From contig JAEEGN010000204.1 of assembly GCA_016280345.1 (NCBI GenBank), forward strand, positions 1 through 14,563: a DNA stretch of 14,563 bases, read 5' to 3'. Shown here piece by piece: positions 1-6,785 of this stretch. The notes under the pieces are model-generated. The model had not been told where the DNA came from. It ran no database searches and saw only the letters and a program-made list of their open reading frames with translations. The stretch comes from Selenomonadaceae bacterium (GTDB lineage Bacteria > Bacillota > Negativicutes > Selenomonadales > Selenomonadaceae). How positions within the stretch are numbered: position 1 is the first letter of the stretch; each line of letters opens with the position of its first letter. A program made the position numbers and the translations under genes.

Positions 1-27
1 CGGCCGAAGCCATAACCTTTTACAATC

Positions 28-55
28 ATTATACAATCTTTTACTGTTGCGTCAA
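28..55 (-). promoter_or_regulatory. Sigma-A type promoter firing out of the left edge
   Basis: Read on the minus strand, TTGACG (50-55) is followed after 16 bases by a perfect TATAAT (28-33). It lies downstream of the histidine kinase stop and points toward position 1, so it should drive a minus-strand gene that begins outside the window. A seven-base direct repeat (TACAATC on the plus strand, 21-27 and 32-38, 11 bases apart) overlaps the -10 box and could be a regulator site. No transcript evidence is available from sequence alone. Confidence 0.7.
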
Positions 56-107
56 GAGATAACGGCGCCCCTTGCCGGCGGCCGACCCACTCGTGCCGAT
101 GCGCCGG

Positions 108-3100
108 TCAGCGTTGCCGCCATTTCGCCAGCGTATGGAACAGTTTCACCGGGTCGATGGGCTTGGCGATGTGGTCGTTCATGCCCACGTCATGGCAGCG
201 CCTGATGTCCTCGGCGTAAGCGTCGGCCGTCATGGCGATGATCGGCACCGCAACGGCGTCGGGACGATCGAGGGCGCGAATCTGCCGGGCCGCCTCGTAG
301 CCGTCCATGACCGGCATCCGGATATCCATGATGACGACATCGAACGCGCCGGGAGCGGAAGCGCGGAAAGCCTCCACACCCTCGCGGCCGTTGGTGGCGC
401 AGACGACGGACAACCCACGGTCTTCGAGAAGCGTCCGGGCAATCTCGGTATTGAGCGCGTTGTCCTCGCAGAGCAGCACCCGCGCGCCGCGGAAGTCGAC
501 GTCCGTGCCCGGGCTCAGACTGGCAGCGGGCGCGTCGGCATCGATGAACTCGAGCGGCAACAGCACCGTGAATTTAGTGCCCAGACCCAGCTCGCTCTCC
601 ACCGTGACGGAGCCGCCCATGCGGTCGATAACGCGCTTCACGATGGCCAGGCCCAGACCTGTCCCGGCGATGTCCTGCGTCGCGGCGGTGCGCTCCTGCA
701 TGAAGGGCTCAAAGATCTTCCCGATGAAATCGCGGCTGATGCCGATGCCGGTATCCTGGACGATGAAGCGGGCATTGCAGCCGTTGACCTCCGGCGCGGG
801 GAAATCCGCCGTGAACATGACCGTCCCCCCCGGCGGCGTGAACTTCACAGCGTTGGAGAGCAGGTTCAGGATGATCTCCTGGAACTTCAGCCGATCGACG
901 TTCAGCGCCGGGCGCGGCGGGTCGGCGATGTCCACCGCCAGATGGATATCCTTCTCGGCCGCAGCAGCCCGCACCGGCACGATGACACCGTCCAGGACCT
1001 CGGCGAAATCGTTCTTCTCCGGCGTCAGGACGTACTTGCCGCTTTCGATGCGCGACAGCTCCAGGGTATCGTTGACGAGGGAGAGCAGCAACTCGCCGGA
1101 GAACTTGATCTTCTGGAGATACTCCTGCTTCTTCGCCACCTCTTCCGTCGCCATGGCCATGCGGGTAAAGCCGATGATGCCGTTGAGCGGCGTCCGCATA
1201 TCGTGGCTGATGCTGGCCAGGAACATCGTCTTCGCCTCGCCGGCCCGCTCGGCGGCAGCCAGCGCCTCGTGCAGCCGCTCCATCTGGGCGATGTCCCGCT
1301 GATGCTGCTCGGTGACGTCGTTGCGGCAGAAGAAAATGACCTCCTGGTCGTCATCGAGGTAGCAGAATTGCAGCCGCTTGCGCCGCAGTTCCATCTGCTC
1401 CAGGTAGTCGTAGGAATACTCGTACATATTGGCAGCGGCCAGGTGCTGCCGGATGCACTCCATGGAAAGGGCCTGGCGGGCCTCTTCCCGGGCGGCGGCG
1501 GGAATGCGGGCCTCGATGTGACGATTGATGTAGGCGGCGAAATCGTTCCCCTTTCCCACGTCGGCCTCCGCTGTCTGGAAAGAAGCGTGATCGGCGATGA
1601 AGATATTGCGCCGGACGTCCACCATGCCCAGGAAGTCGAACCCCAGCTCCGTGAGCCGGCCGATGATGCTGCGCCCCAGCGTCTCGTTGGTCACGTCGAA
1701 AGCGTAGAGGAACGCCTCGACCTCCCCCGCCCGGGGCGAAAAGGTATTGACCGTGACCATCAGCCAGCTCACCCGGTGATTGGGGCTGGAATATTTATAT
1801 TCCAGCGTGAAATTCTGTTCCCCGTCGTCGTAACGGGAAACGAGCCGCTGCCGGTCCAGCGTTTCCCGCAGCTGTGCCTGCACTTCAGGCTCCAGGGCGC
1901 GCCCGGCGATGCGATCCAGGAAGCGGTCGTAATCCATACCGTCCTCCAGCCGTATGGCCCGCTCGTCGTTGGGCTCGTAGCGGAGGATGGCGTTCTTCGT
2001 CAGGCTGAAATGGGCTTTGGACAGGAGATTGCTGGGGCTGGACTGCCGCAGCATCTGCATCTCCCGTTGATAGTTTTCCTCCAGACGCCGCTGCCGGGTG
2101 ATGTTCTGCCCCATGCCGTAGGCTTTCCGCGGATGGCCGTTCTCGTCCCGCAGGACGATATAGCTGAAGCGTTCGCAGCGCTTCTCCACCTCGCCGGGCA
2201 CGGAGAAATGGATATCCGTCGCCGCCGATCGTCCCTGGACGACGGCCCGGAACATATCGAGGTATTTGCCCCGGTCCCGCTTGTCGATGCGGTCGAGGAA
2301 ACACTCCGGCAAAGGCCCGAAATGGCGGGGAAGCTTCAGGACCGACCGCTCCGCCTCGCTGGTCTCCGTTTCCAGCTGGGTGGCATAGTGCGTCTTGAGA
2401 TCGTATTCCCAGACGAGGATATGCGCCATGTCGAGGGCCTGCTCCAGAATCTGCCGCTCGTCCTGGCGGATGCGCTCCAGCTGCTTCTCATTGGTGATAT
2501 CGGTATAGATGACGTAGATGCGGTCGCCGTCCCGGTAGCGAACGCGGCGGCCATGCACCGCGAACCAGCCGACGTCGCGTCCCCGGAGCCGGAGAATGCG
2601 TACCGTGCACTCGAATTCCTCCGCGCCCTTCAGCAGGCTGCAAAACTTCTCCTGGTAATGGGAACGCTCCGCGCTGCCCAGGAAGGGCAGGATCGAGCGG
2701 CATGCCCGGTTTTCCAGGGCCTCCTTGGGAATCCCGGTAATCAGCGTAAAATACGCGTTGACCATGACGCAGGTGCATTCCTCTCCCTGGTACTGGTAAA
2801 GGCAGAGGCCGGTCGGCACGTTCTCGAGGATTTCCCGCAGCCGCAGCACTTCCCCCTGGTGGCGATGCTCCTCCGTGACGTCCTCGAAGGAACCCACCAG
2901 GCCGACAATGCGGCCGTCCTCATACAGCGGGCTCTTGCTGGCGACGATATCCCGCGCCACGCCGCGGCAATAACAGTGGCCCGCGTGGCGGAAGAAGCTC
3001 TCCCCCTGCAGTACCCGAATCTCGTCGTTCTTGAAATCCTCCTCTTCCAGGTTCCAGCCCATATCCTCGTCGGTACGGCCGATGATATCCTCCGGTTTCA

Positions 3101-3260
3101 GGCCGTAGTAATCGAGGAATGCCTTATTGGCCCCGAGGAAACGACGGTTGGCGTCCTTCCAGAAAATCTTCGCCTGGGTGGTGTCCAGGATCTTCTCCAG
3201 CAGCGAATCCGAACGATTGGCGGGGGGCGATTGATCCTGGTGCGATTGGGGCGTTCTCAT
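108..3260 (-). CDS. Cytoplasmic multi-PAS hybrid sensor histidine kinase
   Basis: A hybrid two-component kinase of 1050 residues that should autophosphorylate on histidine and pass the phosphate to its own receiver domain. About five PAS or PAS-like segments fill residues 20-652 (roughly 20-130, 140-257, 272-390, 415-526, 535-652). Most end in a typical PAS exit motif such as EDVTEEH, TDITNEK, QNITRQR, FDVTNET or NDVTEQH. The HisKA H-box (SISHDMRTPLNG) places the phospho-accepting histidine at 686. The ATPase domain has the N-box NLLSNAVKFT (Asn799/Asn803), DTGIGIS (Asp836) and GTGLGLAIV. The receiver (about 950-1045) has the acidic pair in LLCEDN, phospho-acceptor Asp979 in MDIRMPVMDG, and the lysine of AKPIDP. 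No signal peptide or membrane helix is visible, so it should sense a cytoplasmic cue. The ATG follows AAGGAG by 7 bases, and this SD begins right at the stop of the HAD gene, indicating one transcript. No HPt domain or DNA-binding regulator is in the window. The signal is unknown; the third to fifth PAS segments are divergent. Confidence 0.93.
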   Translation of the reverse strand: MRTPQSHQDQSPPANRSDSLLEKILDTTQAKIFWKDANRRFLGANKAFLDYYGLKPEDIIGRTDEDMGWNLEEEDFKNDEIRVLQGESFFRHAGHCYCRGVARDIVASKSPLYEDGRIVGLVGSFEDVTEEHRHQGEVLRLREILENVPTGLCLYQYQGEECTCVMVNAYFTLITGIPKEALENRACRSILPFLGSAERSHYQEKFCSLLKGAEEFECTVRILRLRGRDVGWFAVHGRRVRYRDGDRIYVIYTDITNEKQLERIRQDERQILEQALDMAHILVWEYDLKTHYATQLETETSEAERSVLKLPRHFGPLPECFLDRIDKRDRGKYLDMFRAVVQGRSAATDIHFSVPGEVEKRCERFSYIVLRDENGHPRKAYGMGQNITRQRRLEENYQREMQMLRQSSPSNLLSKAHFSLTKNAILRYEPNDERAIRLEDGMDYDRFLDRIAGRALEPEVQAQLRETLDRQRLVSRYDDGEQNFTLEYKYSSPNHRVSWLMVTVNTFSPRAGEVEAFLYAFDVTNETLGRSIIGRLTELGFDFLGMVDVRRNIFIADHASFQTAEADVGKGNDFAAYINRHIEARIPAAAREEARQALSMECIRQHLAAANMYEYSYDYLEQMELRRKRLQFCYLDDDQEVIFFCRNDVTEQHQRDIAQMERLHEALAAAERAGEAKTMFLASISHDMRTPLNGIIGFTRMAMATEEVAKKQEYLQKIKFSGELLLSLVNDTLELSRIESGKYVLTPEKNDFAEVLDGVIVPVRAAAAEKDIHLAVDIADPPRPALNVDRLKFQEIILNLLSNAVKFTPPGGTVMFTADFPAPEVNGCNARFIVQDTGIGISRDFIGKIFEPFMQERTAATQDIAGTGLGLAIVKRVIDRMGGSVTVESELGLGTKFTVLLPLEFIDADAPAASLSPGTDVDFRGARVLLCEDNALNTEIARTLLEDRGLSVVCATNGREGVEAFRASAPGAFDVVIMDIRMPVMDGYEAARQIRALDRPDAVAVPIIAMTADAYAEDIRRCHDVGMNDHIAKPIDPVKLFHTLAKWRQR

Positions 3261-3267
3261 GATGAAG

Positions 3268-3273
3268 CTCCTT
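3268..3273 (-). promoter_or_regulatory. Ribosome-binding site of the kinase, abutting the HAD stop
   Basis: AAGGAG on the minus strand sits 7 bases before the kinase ATG (3260) and directly follows the TGA (3274-3276) of the restored HAD reading frame. It fixes the kinase start. It also means a ribosome finishing the HAD frame would terminate on top of this site. Confidence 0.85.
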
Positions 3274-3911
3274 TCACCAACGGCCGATATCAATGGCCCG
3301 GATATCCGAAACGATGAGATCCGCCGCCGAGAGGTCCTGGGCCCCGGAGTTGGGATTGCGGAAACCGATGCAGCGCATGCCGGCCCCCTTGGCGGCGGCA
3401 ACCCCCATCGCCGCGTCTTCGAGGACGACGCAGTCCGCCGGCGCAACGCCCAGCGTCCCGGCCGCCAGCCGATATATGGCCGGGTTGGGCTTCGACTCCG
3501 GCAACGTCTGGCCGCTGATGAGAGCGTCGAAAAAATGCCGGATGCCCAGCCGGTCCACGACCAGCGCGATGAACGCCTCGCTGGAGGAGGACGCGATGGC
3601 GGTCTTGATTCCCGCGGCCCGGAGCGCCGCCAAAGCTCCGGGATGCCGGCGATGGGAACGAGTTCCATCTGCCCGATCATCTCGTCAAAAATCCGGTCCT
3701 TCGTATCGCAAAGCTCGTCCAGCGGCAGGGAAAGACCCCGCTTTTCCGCCGTGGCTTTGAGCGCGGTGCCCCGCTTCGTCCCGGCGAAAGGAGCCAGTTC
3801 CTCCGCCGGCACGGCCACGCCATAGAGCGCGAAGGTGCGTACCAGCGCCTCGGTATGCGTTCTTTGCGTATCGACAATGACGCCATCCATATCGAAGATA
3901 AACGCTTTCAT
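3274..3911 (-). pseudogene. HAD-superfamily hydrolase, beta-phosphoglucomutase-like, frameshifted
   Basis: With one base restored this would be a 212-residue HAD subfamily IA enzyme, acting on a small phosphorylated substrate such as a sugar phosphate. Motif I is FDMDGVIVDT (nucleophile Asp7, Asp9), followed by a helical cap. Motif II is in IASSSS, motif III is the lysine of ESKPNPAIY, and motif IV is VLEDAAMGVAAAKGAGM. Residues 1-92 (through IAGIPEL) are in the frame of the ATG at 3911. From LAALRAAGIKTAIASSSS onward the protein is in another frame, which ends at the TGA at 3274-3276. The break falls at the AAA at 3632-3634 (minus: GAGCTTTGGCG), and one extra T would join both halves perfectly. 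It may be a real mutation, a recently dead gene or a homopolymer read error. Slippage is less likely because there is no classical heptamer. All catalytic motifs are otherwise intact. The DNA after the break has no stop in the original frame, so unshifted translation would run on into the kinase. The substrate cannot be named from sequence. Confidence 0.85.
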
Positions 3912-3974
3912 CGAGGACCCCCCCCATCCTGCCGGGCCGCCGGTCAAAACGGCCCGATGGCGAAACCATAACTC

Positions 3975-4000
3975 CCTATAGTACGGTATTACTTCGACAA
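3975..4000 (-). promoter_or_regulatory. Promoter-like element upstream of the HAD-kinase unit
   Basis: On the minus strand TTGTCG (3995-4000) and TATAGG (3975-3980) are separated by 14 bases. That is shorter than the usual sigma-A spacing, so the exact hexamers are uncertain. A closely similar element with identical spacing precedes the DUF2225 gene. It sits about 65 bases before the HAD ATG and after a strong terminator, where a promoter is expected. The 208-base gap (3912-4119) holds only this element and the terminator. Confidence 0.35.
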
Positions 4001-4072
4001 AACCGGCGTAGTTCCTGCAACGAACGCCAAAAGAAATCGCGCCGGAAAAAATGCTCCGGCCCATCCGGGCAT

Positions 4073-4106
4073 AAAAAAAGCAGTCCCCGAAAGGACTGCT
4101 TTTTTT
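4073..4106 (-). terminator. Strong intrinsic terminator, nearly symmetric
   Basis: A 7-bp perfect stem (GCAGTCC at 4080-4086 with GGACTGC at 4093-4099) and a 6-base loop are flanked by seven A on one side and seven T on the other. The stem extends through the A/T tracts, and both strands present a hairpin followed by a T tract. It lies 14 bases past the DUF4127 stop and should end that transcript. It could also stop any plus-strand transcription. Confidence 0.92.
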
Positions 4107-4119
4107 GTAACTGATTTCT

Positions 4120-5769
4120 TTACCACGTCAACCCGTGTTCCGCCTTGAACTCCTGGAAATCAAAGGGATGGCCGAAAATAAAGCGGGCCTCGAACATCCG
4201 GTTCCAGGGGAACGTCACCTCGAGATACGCCAGATCGTCAAAGGGCGGCAGATTGTCCTCGCAGAAGCGGCGCATGAGGCGGGTCGTCCGCTGCTGGGCA
4301 GCGTCGCGGCGCTCGCCCAGTGTGGAGTAAGTGCCGCTGGCCCGGAGCCAGCCGAGCTGACGGGCTACGACGCCGCGCACGTTGGCCTGATACGCCCAGT
4401 CGTCGATATAGCGCCGCAGCAGCAGAGCGTCGCAGGCGTCGTTCGTCATGTGGCTGGCCAGCATAGCCTGCCCCAGCACGAAGCCGGTGCTGTTGGTGGC
4501 GGTATTCCAGCCGGAGTATGCCCGCAACTTGAACAGCAGTTCCCGGTCCTTCAGCATCTCCATCAGAGCATTGTCCGCGCCGTTGGCATAGGCAATGTCA
4601 GCGATGCAGGTGGAAAGGCCGGCGTCAACGCACTCGCTGACGATATCGGCGAAATAGCGCGTCCCTTCCCGCGGGCGACCGTCGTTGGTCCGTTCACCGG
4701 CCTCCAAAGTCTTGCCGTTGGGATTGGTATTGACGCAGAGGACGAAATCGGCGTTTTTCGCGGAATCCACCACCAGACCGCCGGCCGCCGTCACGTGGGA
4801 ATGAATGGAATCGGAAATCTTCTCGTCGGAATAGGAAGGAATCGTGTTGCCGCCCCGGCCCCAGTTGTATTTCACGAAGACGAAGGGAACGGTGCGGGTC
4901 CAGTCGTTGACCGCCCTTGTCAGCATCAAGAGGCCGAACTCGTCGATCCCGGCCATGGCCTGAAACTTCGCCGGACCGAGGTCCTTGCCGTCCGCCTGCA
5001 GCTTGCGGCTCTCCATGTGCGTCTGGGAATAGGGCGCGTTGTCGTCCCTTCCCAATGCCAGGTAGTTGAAGATTCCCTCACGGGCGAGCCGGATGAGCTC
5101 CGAACTGGCGCGGTAGTTCTTGTCGCGGCGCGTCATCCAGTCGGTCATCGCTTCCTTCGGAATGAGCTTCGTCAGAAACTCATATTCCTTCTTCTCCCGG
5201 CGCGTCAAGCCCTCGACTTCGTTTTTATCGGTCAGGGCGGTGTAGCGGAAGATATCGCTGCCGTAATTGGCATAGTAGCTGGGCTCTTCGCCGCCGGAGG
5301 CCTCAGCGGAGCGCGGCGTCCGCATGATGGAGCCGAAAACGTAGAGATTCAGCGCCGGATGCTGCCGCTTGAATTCCCTGAACCGCTTTACCCGCGCCTC
5401 GATCTCCCGGGTCGAATAGGTATGCTTCCGGGAGCCCACCAGGCTGCCGTAAAGCAGCGTATCGGAGGACACCACGGCGATATGGGCGTCAGCCGCCTCT
5501 TTTTCCAGCCAGTCCCAGACGGCCTCGGGATCGCCGAGGATGCCGCGCCCTCCCAGAATATCATCCGGCGGCACGACAATATCCCAGTTCATCTGGCGCA
5601 GCGTATCCGCTGTCTGCTCGTCCGAGATCGGGCGGTTGTCATGGGGAACGAAAAGCAGCCGCGGCCGGGCCGGGTGCGGATCGATCTTCTTCGCGGACGC
5701 CGGCGGCGGGCAAAGGAGCAGAAACAGCCCCAGAAAAAACGCCGCCAGGCGCAGGAACCGCCCCCTCAC
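4120..5769 (-). CDS. Exported DUF4127 family protein
   Basis: A 549-residue protein that matches the DUF4127 family, whose function is not established to my knowledge. The N-terminus is a clear Sec signal peptide: basic RGRFLR, a hydrophobic stretch at about 8-20, then an ASA/K cleavage site near residue 26. Cys20 is not in a good lipobox, so lipoprotein anchoring is unlikely. The mature part begins with RLLFVPHDNRPISDEQT. Further motifs are SSDTLLYGSLVGSRKH (101-116), GRDDNAPYSQTH (240-251), GIDEFGLLMLTRAVND (274-289) and GWNTATNSTGFVLGQ (420-434). Many conserved Asp, Asn and His residues suggest an enzyme, but that is inference. The start is GTG at 5767-5769, overlapping the TGA of the DUF2225 gene by two bases within GTGA, with GAGG 7 bases upstream. 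This implies translational coupling. A terminator follows the stop. Confidence 0.88.
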   Translation of the reverse strand: MRGRFLRLAAFFLGLFLLLCPPPASAKKIDPHPARPRLLFVPHDNRPISDEQTADTLRQMNWDIVVPPDDILGGRGILGDPEAVWDWLEKEAADAHIAVVSSDTLLYGSLVGSRKHTYSTREIEARVKRFREFKRQHPALNLYVFGSIMRTPRSAEASGGEEPSYYANYGSDIFRYTALTDKNEVEGLTRREKKEYEFLTKLIPKEAMTDWMTRRDKNYRASSELIRLAREGIFNYLALGRDDNAPYSQTHMESRKLQADGKDLGPAKFQAMAGIDEFGLLMLTRAVNDWTRTVPFVFVKYNWGRGGNTIPSYSDEKISDSIHSHVTAAGGLVVDSAKNADFVLCVNTNPNGKTLEAGERTNDGRPREGTRYFADIVSECVDAGLSTCIADIAYANGADNALMEMLKDRELLFKLRAYSGWNTATNSTGFVLGQAMLASHMTNDACDALLLRRYIDDWAYQANVRGVVARQLGWLRASGTYSTLGERRDAAQQRTTRLMRRFCEDNLPPFDDLAYLEVTFPWNRMFEARFIFGHPFDFQEFKAEHGLTW

Positions 5770-6443
5770 GATTGCGCCTCGCGGATGTCCTGCCAGAGAT
5801 CGCGGGCCCGGTCAAAGAGCTTCGGTTCCGACGTCCGGAGCGCCGAATCGCCCATCAGACGACTGATGTACTGGGTGGACTGCTCCGGCTGCCCGGCCAT
5901 GTAGTAGCAGGCCCCCGTCAGGTAAATCGCCATGGAATCGGTCATCGGCCCGATGGGATAGCGTTCCTTCATCACCGACTGCTCATAGAACTCGGCCGCC
6001 TTCGTCAGGTTCGCCTTCTCCTCGTCCTTGTTCCCGGTGATGCGGAAAATCCAGGCCAGCTTCAGATAAAGCCCGGCCTGATGCGCCAGCGAGGCGTCCA
6101 TCATCTCCGCGAACAGCAGCGCCAGCTTGTAGGAAGCCACCGCCTCCGGCACCCCCCGCTCCTTCTGGAACTTGAAGGAAATATGCCGCTTCGCGAGGAA
6201 ATCCCCCACCTTCTTCTTGTACCGGTCCGGCATCGCCGCCAGAAACGTCTTCTCGTCGGAGGCAAAGCCGCAATGCTCGCATACCCAGACCATGTACATA
6301 TAAGGATTGAATCCCTTGTACCAGGTGCAGTAGTCCCAATCCGTCTTTTCCGCGATCAGCCGCGACCGCACCTTGCTGACGTGCGTCATCTTTCCGCAAA
6401 CAGGGCATGGCTTCTCCACCACATAGGTTTGTTCCACCGCCAT
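5766..6443 (-). CDS. DUF2225 family protein, two CxxC pairs plus helical repeats
   Basis: A 225-residue cytosolic protein resembling the DUF2225 family of Firmicutes; its role is not known to me. The N-terminal part has two cysteine pairs, CPVC (13-16) and CEHC (55-58), which probably bind one zinc. Between them are the aromatic stretch DWDYCTWYKGFNPYMYMVWV and conserved basic residues. Residues from about 95 on are helical, with TPR-like patterns (AVASYKLALLFAEM, AHQAGLYLKLAWIFR, ANLTKAAEFYEQS, MAIYLTGACYYMAGQ). No signal peptide or membrane helix is seen. The ATG at 6443 was chosen over upstream in-frame codons because AAGGGAG precedes it at a proper distance and the family motif begins right after; the frame is open to 6572. 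Its stop overlaps the GTG start of the DUF4127 gene, so the two are made together. Confidence 0.85.
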   Translation of the reverse strand: MAVEQTYVVEKPCPVCGKMTHVSKVRSRLIAEKTDWDYCTWYKGFNPYMYMVWVCEHCGFASDEKTFLAAMPDRYKKKVGDFLAKRHISFKFQKERGVPEAVASYKLALLFAEMMDASLAHQAGLYLKLAWIFRITGNKDEEKANLTKAAEFYEQSVMKERYPIGPMTDSMAIYLTGACYYMAGQPEQSTQYISRLMGDSALRTSEPKLFDRARDLWQDIREAQS

Positions 6444-6474
6444 CCCAGTCACTCCCTTCCCAGTATGAATCTCC

Positions 6475-6500
6475 CCTATACGATACCATAAAACGGTCAA
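6475..6500 (-). promoter_or_regulatory. Promoter-like element upstream of DUF2225-DUF4127
   Basis: On the minus strand TTGACC (6495-6500) is followed after 14 bases by TATAGG (6475-6480) and then GGAG. The -35 is near consensus, but the spacing is short for sigma-A. The element closely matches the one upstream of the HAD-kinase unit, which supports a shared function. It ends about 31 bases before the ATG. Confidence 0.4.
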
Positions 6501-6554
6501 AAAAGAAAGGGACTCTCGCCCGAAGGGAGAAAAACATCCCGAACCGTCCCTTTT
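6497..6554 (-). terminator. Composite hairpin with T tract before the DUF2225 promoter
   Basis: An outer stem pairs AAAGGGAC (6506-6513) with GTCCCTTT (6546-6553), extendable by a G-U pair. An inner CCC/GGG plus TCT/AGA helix at 6514-6530 has a CTTCGG-type tip on the minus strand. On the minus strand the outer stem is followed by TTTCTTTTTT, as in an intrinsic terminator. The T tract runs into the TTGACC -35 candidate. It may be a back-up terminator insulating the downstream unit, or an attenuator if a promoter lies further upstream. Confidence 0.45.
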
Positions 6555-6655
6555 ATTGCAGCGACAGATCACGAAACCGTTCCACGGAAACCTGACAGGA
6601 AACGCAAAACGGCACTCGGAAAAAACGAACCGCTTTTCGTTGGCCGCCAGGCCCC

Positions 6656-6687
6656 AAAAAACAAGGAGAGAAGCGTTGCCTCTCTCC
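6656..6687 (-). terminator. Intrinsic terminator of the GH13-GH77 gene
   Basis: On the minus strand GGAGAGAGGC and GCTTCTCTCC form a 10-bp stem (one G-U pair) with a 3-base loop, at 6665-6687. It is followed directly by TTGTTTTTT (6656-6664). It lies about 100 bases past the TGA of the fusion gene and should close the glycogen transcript. Confidence 0.85.
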
Positions 6688-6785
6688 CTGTATTCAAACC
6701 AGAAATGGCATTTTTGAACGCCCCCCCGTCATGCCACAGTCCGGAAACACGCGGCAGCCCCGGTTCTCTTGCGGCGGGGGCGCTT

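Larger units (their letters stand above)
6444..6785. other. 342-base intergenic region between the fusion gene and the DUF2225 gene
   Basis: No coding sequence is supported here. In transcription order (minus strand) it holds the terminator of the GH13-GH77 gene (6656-6687), a small inverted repeat (AACGAA at 6624-6629 with TTCGTT at 6636-6641), a larger hairpin with a trailing T tract (6497-6554), a promoter-like element (6475-6500), and the ribosome-binding site of the DUF2225 gene. The stretch is more A/T rich than the genes on either side. Confidence 0.7.

Noticed and set aside
72..3317. A 1081-codon plus-strand open frame antisense to the histidine kinase
   Set aside because: The minus strand encodes unmistakable kinase and receiver motifs over the same span. 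The antisense product shows no recognisable domain, and long mirror frames are expected in GC-rich DNA with strong third-position bias.
3625..3645. Programmed ribosomal frameshifting in the HAD gene
   Set aside because: The direction would fit a -1 shift, but there is no classical slippery heptamer at the site, no pseudoknot was recognised, and HAD-IA enzymes are not known to need recoding. A missing base is simpler.
108..4064. One 1318-codon minus-strand gene joining the HAD and the kinase
   Set aside because: The region 3260-3634 in that frame gives low-complexity Arg/Ser/Pro-rich sequence, while the other frame continues the HAD protein exactly. The kinase also has its own SD and ATG at 3260. 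The continuity comes from the frameshift and lack of stops.
4135..5904. A 589-codon plus-strand frame opposite the DUF4127 gene
   Set aside because: It is a mirror of a minus-strand gene that has a signal peptide, family motifs, SD and terminator. The antisense frame has none of these.
6444..6572. A 43-residue N-terminal extension of the DUF2225 protein
   Set aside because: The added sequence crosses the promoter-like element and hairpin, has no family similarity, and lacks a good ribosome-binding site. The ATG at 6443 has one.
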